A DNA stretch of 7,618 nucleotides. It comes from an uncultured Lachnospiraceae bacterium (GTDB lineage Bacteria; Bacillota; Clostridia; Lachnospirales; Lachnospiraceae). This document shows, in pieces, positions 7,033 through 7,618 of this stretch (positions are counted from its first letter, which is position 1; each line of letters opens with the position of its first letter). Where the stretch lies: NCBI GenBank assembly GCA_947068385.1, contig CAMTBF010000158.1, positions 1-7,618 of the forward strand, read 5' to 3'. The position numbers and the translations under genes were made by a program. The notes under the pieces were generated by a model. The model ran no database searches, was not told the DNA's origin, and saw nothing but the letters and a program-made list of their open reading frames with translations.

Positions 7033-7037
7033 TATAT

Positions 7038-7618
7038 ATGAAGGACGTTAGTTTGGATCATGTTTCGCAACAGTATTACGACGTGCTGACGGAGATCGGC
7101 AACATCGGCGCGGGCAATGCCATGACGGCATTGTCCCAGATGCTCCAGTGCAAGGTGGACATGAAGGTCCCTCAGGTCAGGCTGCTGGAGTTCTCCGAGG
7201 TGGGAGAGCTCATGGGCGGCGAGGAGCAGATCATGGCGGCCGTGCTGCTGGCCGTGGAGGGCGACATCACGGGATATATGATGTTCATGGTGGAGGAGAA
7301 CAGCGCCAGGCATCTGATAGGCAAGATAACCGGAGGGATGCTTCCGGAGGGGATGGAATTCGAAGAGATGGGGCTGTCCGCCATGCAGGAGGTGGGGAAC
7401 ATCATCACGGGCGCTTACCTGAATTCCCTGTCCACCATGACGAACATGAAGGTATTCCCCTCTCCTCCGGCGGTGACGGTGGACATGGCCGGAGCCATAC
7501 TCAGCGTACCGGCCATCCAGTTCGGCATCTACGGGGACAAGATCCTGCTGATCCAGTCCCAGTTCTATGTGAAGGGGCAGATGATCTTCATGCTGGACGA
7601 GCGGGCGGAGGCTGTGGA
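7038..7618 (+). CDS. cheC: CheY-P phosphatase CheC (3' end outside window)
   Basis: CheC removes phosphate from CheY-P and so resets the motor signal in chemotaxis; in B. subtilis it also binds the deamidase CheD, linking CheY-P level to receptor adaptation. The first 193 codons are present and the frame is open at the window end. The family is about 205-210 residues, so little is missing. The duplicated phosphatase motif (D/S)x3Ex2Nx22P is complete twice: D15-E19-N22-P45, in TEIGNIGAGNA, and S114-E118-N121-P144, in QEVGNIITGAY. The blocks LLEFSEVGELMGG and VTVDMAGAILS closely resemble B. subtilis CheC. The start at 7038 gives an N-terminus of normal length; in-frame ATGs at 7008 and 7017 would add 10 or 7 residues. 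Two intact sites separate it from single-site CheX. A cheD gene would be expected just downstream. CheB, CheA and CheW, which precede cheC in B. subtilis, are not between flhG and cheC here. Confidence 0.95.
   Translation, partial: MKDVSLDHVSQQYYDVLTEIGNIGAGNAMTALSQMLQCKVDMKVPQVRLLEFSEVGELMGGEEQIMAAVLLAVEGDITGYMMFMVEENSARHLIGKITGGMLPEGMEFEEMGLSAMQEVGNIITGAYLNSLSTMTNMKVFPSPPAVTVDMAGAILSVPAIQFGIYGDKILLIQSQFYVKGQMIFMLDERAEAV

Larger units (their letters stand above)
6955..7037 (+). other. 83-base leader between the PilZ gene and cheC
   Basis: This is the longest non-coding gap in the window. It contains two inverted repeats in series (6977-7001 and 7009-7026), a direct repeat GGCGCA (6974-6979 and 6987-6992), and the cheC ribosome site. 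No stop interrupts the cheC frame across the gap, and in-frame ATGs occur at 7008 and 7017, inside the second repeat. No terminator T-tract and no convincing promoter were found, so it is probably transcribed leader or spacer RNA. Confidence 0.6.

Noticed and set aside
6955..7037. c-di-GMP (GEMM) riboswitch before cheC
   Set aside because: The neighbouring PilZ gene made this tempting, but the conserved GEMM core elements are not present and the gap is too short for the complete aptamer plus expression platform.
7009..7037. Rho-independent terminator after the PilZ gene
   Set aside because: The palindrome is followed by CGGGGGTATAT rather than a run of T.
1..7618. Mobile elements, CRISPR arrays, tRNA or rRNA genes
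   Set aside because: The window is nearly filled by seven co-directional flagellar/chemotaxis genes; no transposase, spaced repeats, tRNA-like cloverleaf or rRNA sequence was seen.

Overview
The window is a stretch of a flagellar and chemotaxis operon. All genes lie on the + strand in the order fliR, flhB, flhA, flhF, flhG, a PilZ-domain (YcgR-like) gene, cheC. The last gene runs off the right edge. Gene content and order follow the B. subtilis/Clostridia fla/che operon. Heavy use of G/C at third codon positions, frequent AGG arginine and ATA isoleucine codons, strong GGAGG-type ribosome sites and clostridial-style FlhB and FlhF sequences suggest a motile, fairly GC-rich member of the Clostridia. 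A gut Lachnospiraceae is my best guess, but this is inference from style, not a marker gene.

Layout: 9-3985 encodes three export-gate proteins of the flagellar type III secretion apparatus: FliR, FlhB with an intact NPTH self-cleavage site, and FlhA with an intact FHIPEP signature. 3987-6189 encodes the pair that controls flagellar placement and number: FlhF, an SRP-family GTPase, and FlhG, a MinD-like ATPase that carries the N-terminal DQAxxLR motif used to activate FlhF. 6217-6954 encodes a c-di-GMP-binding flagellar brake protein. 7038 to the end encodes CheC, a CheY-P phosphatase with both of its active-site motifs present.

Coupling is tight: an ATGA overlap joins fliR and flhB, and one base separates flhA from flhF. 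A possible 19-codon mini-ORF between flhF and flhG stops inside the flhG ribosome site. I see no terminator or convincing promoter, so the whole window is probably one transcript that begins upstream and continues downstream. The only gap with unexplained structure is the 83-base stretch before cheC. It holds two inverted repeats, one a perfect 18-base palindrome that ends one base before the cheC ribosome site.

Together the genes link building the export gate, placing the flagellum, slowing it when c-di-GMP is high, and terminating the CheY signal. This is well-known biology. I found no convincing undescribed system. The items worth a second look are the hairpins before cheC, the mini-ORF before flhG, the His in the FlhF G3 motif, the long FlhF linker with its G7 tract, and an apparent insertion in the PilZ domain.
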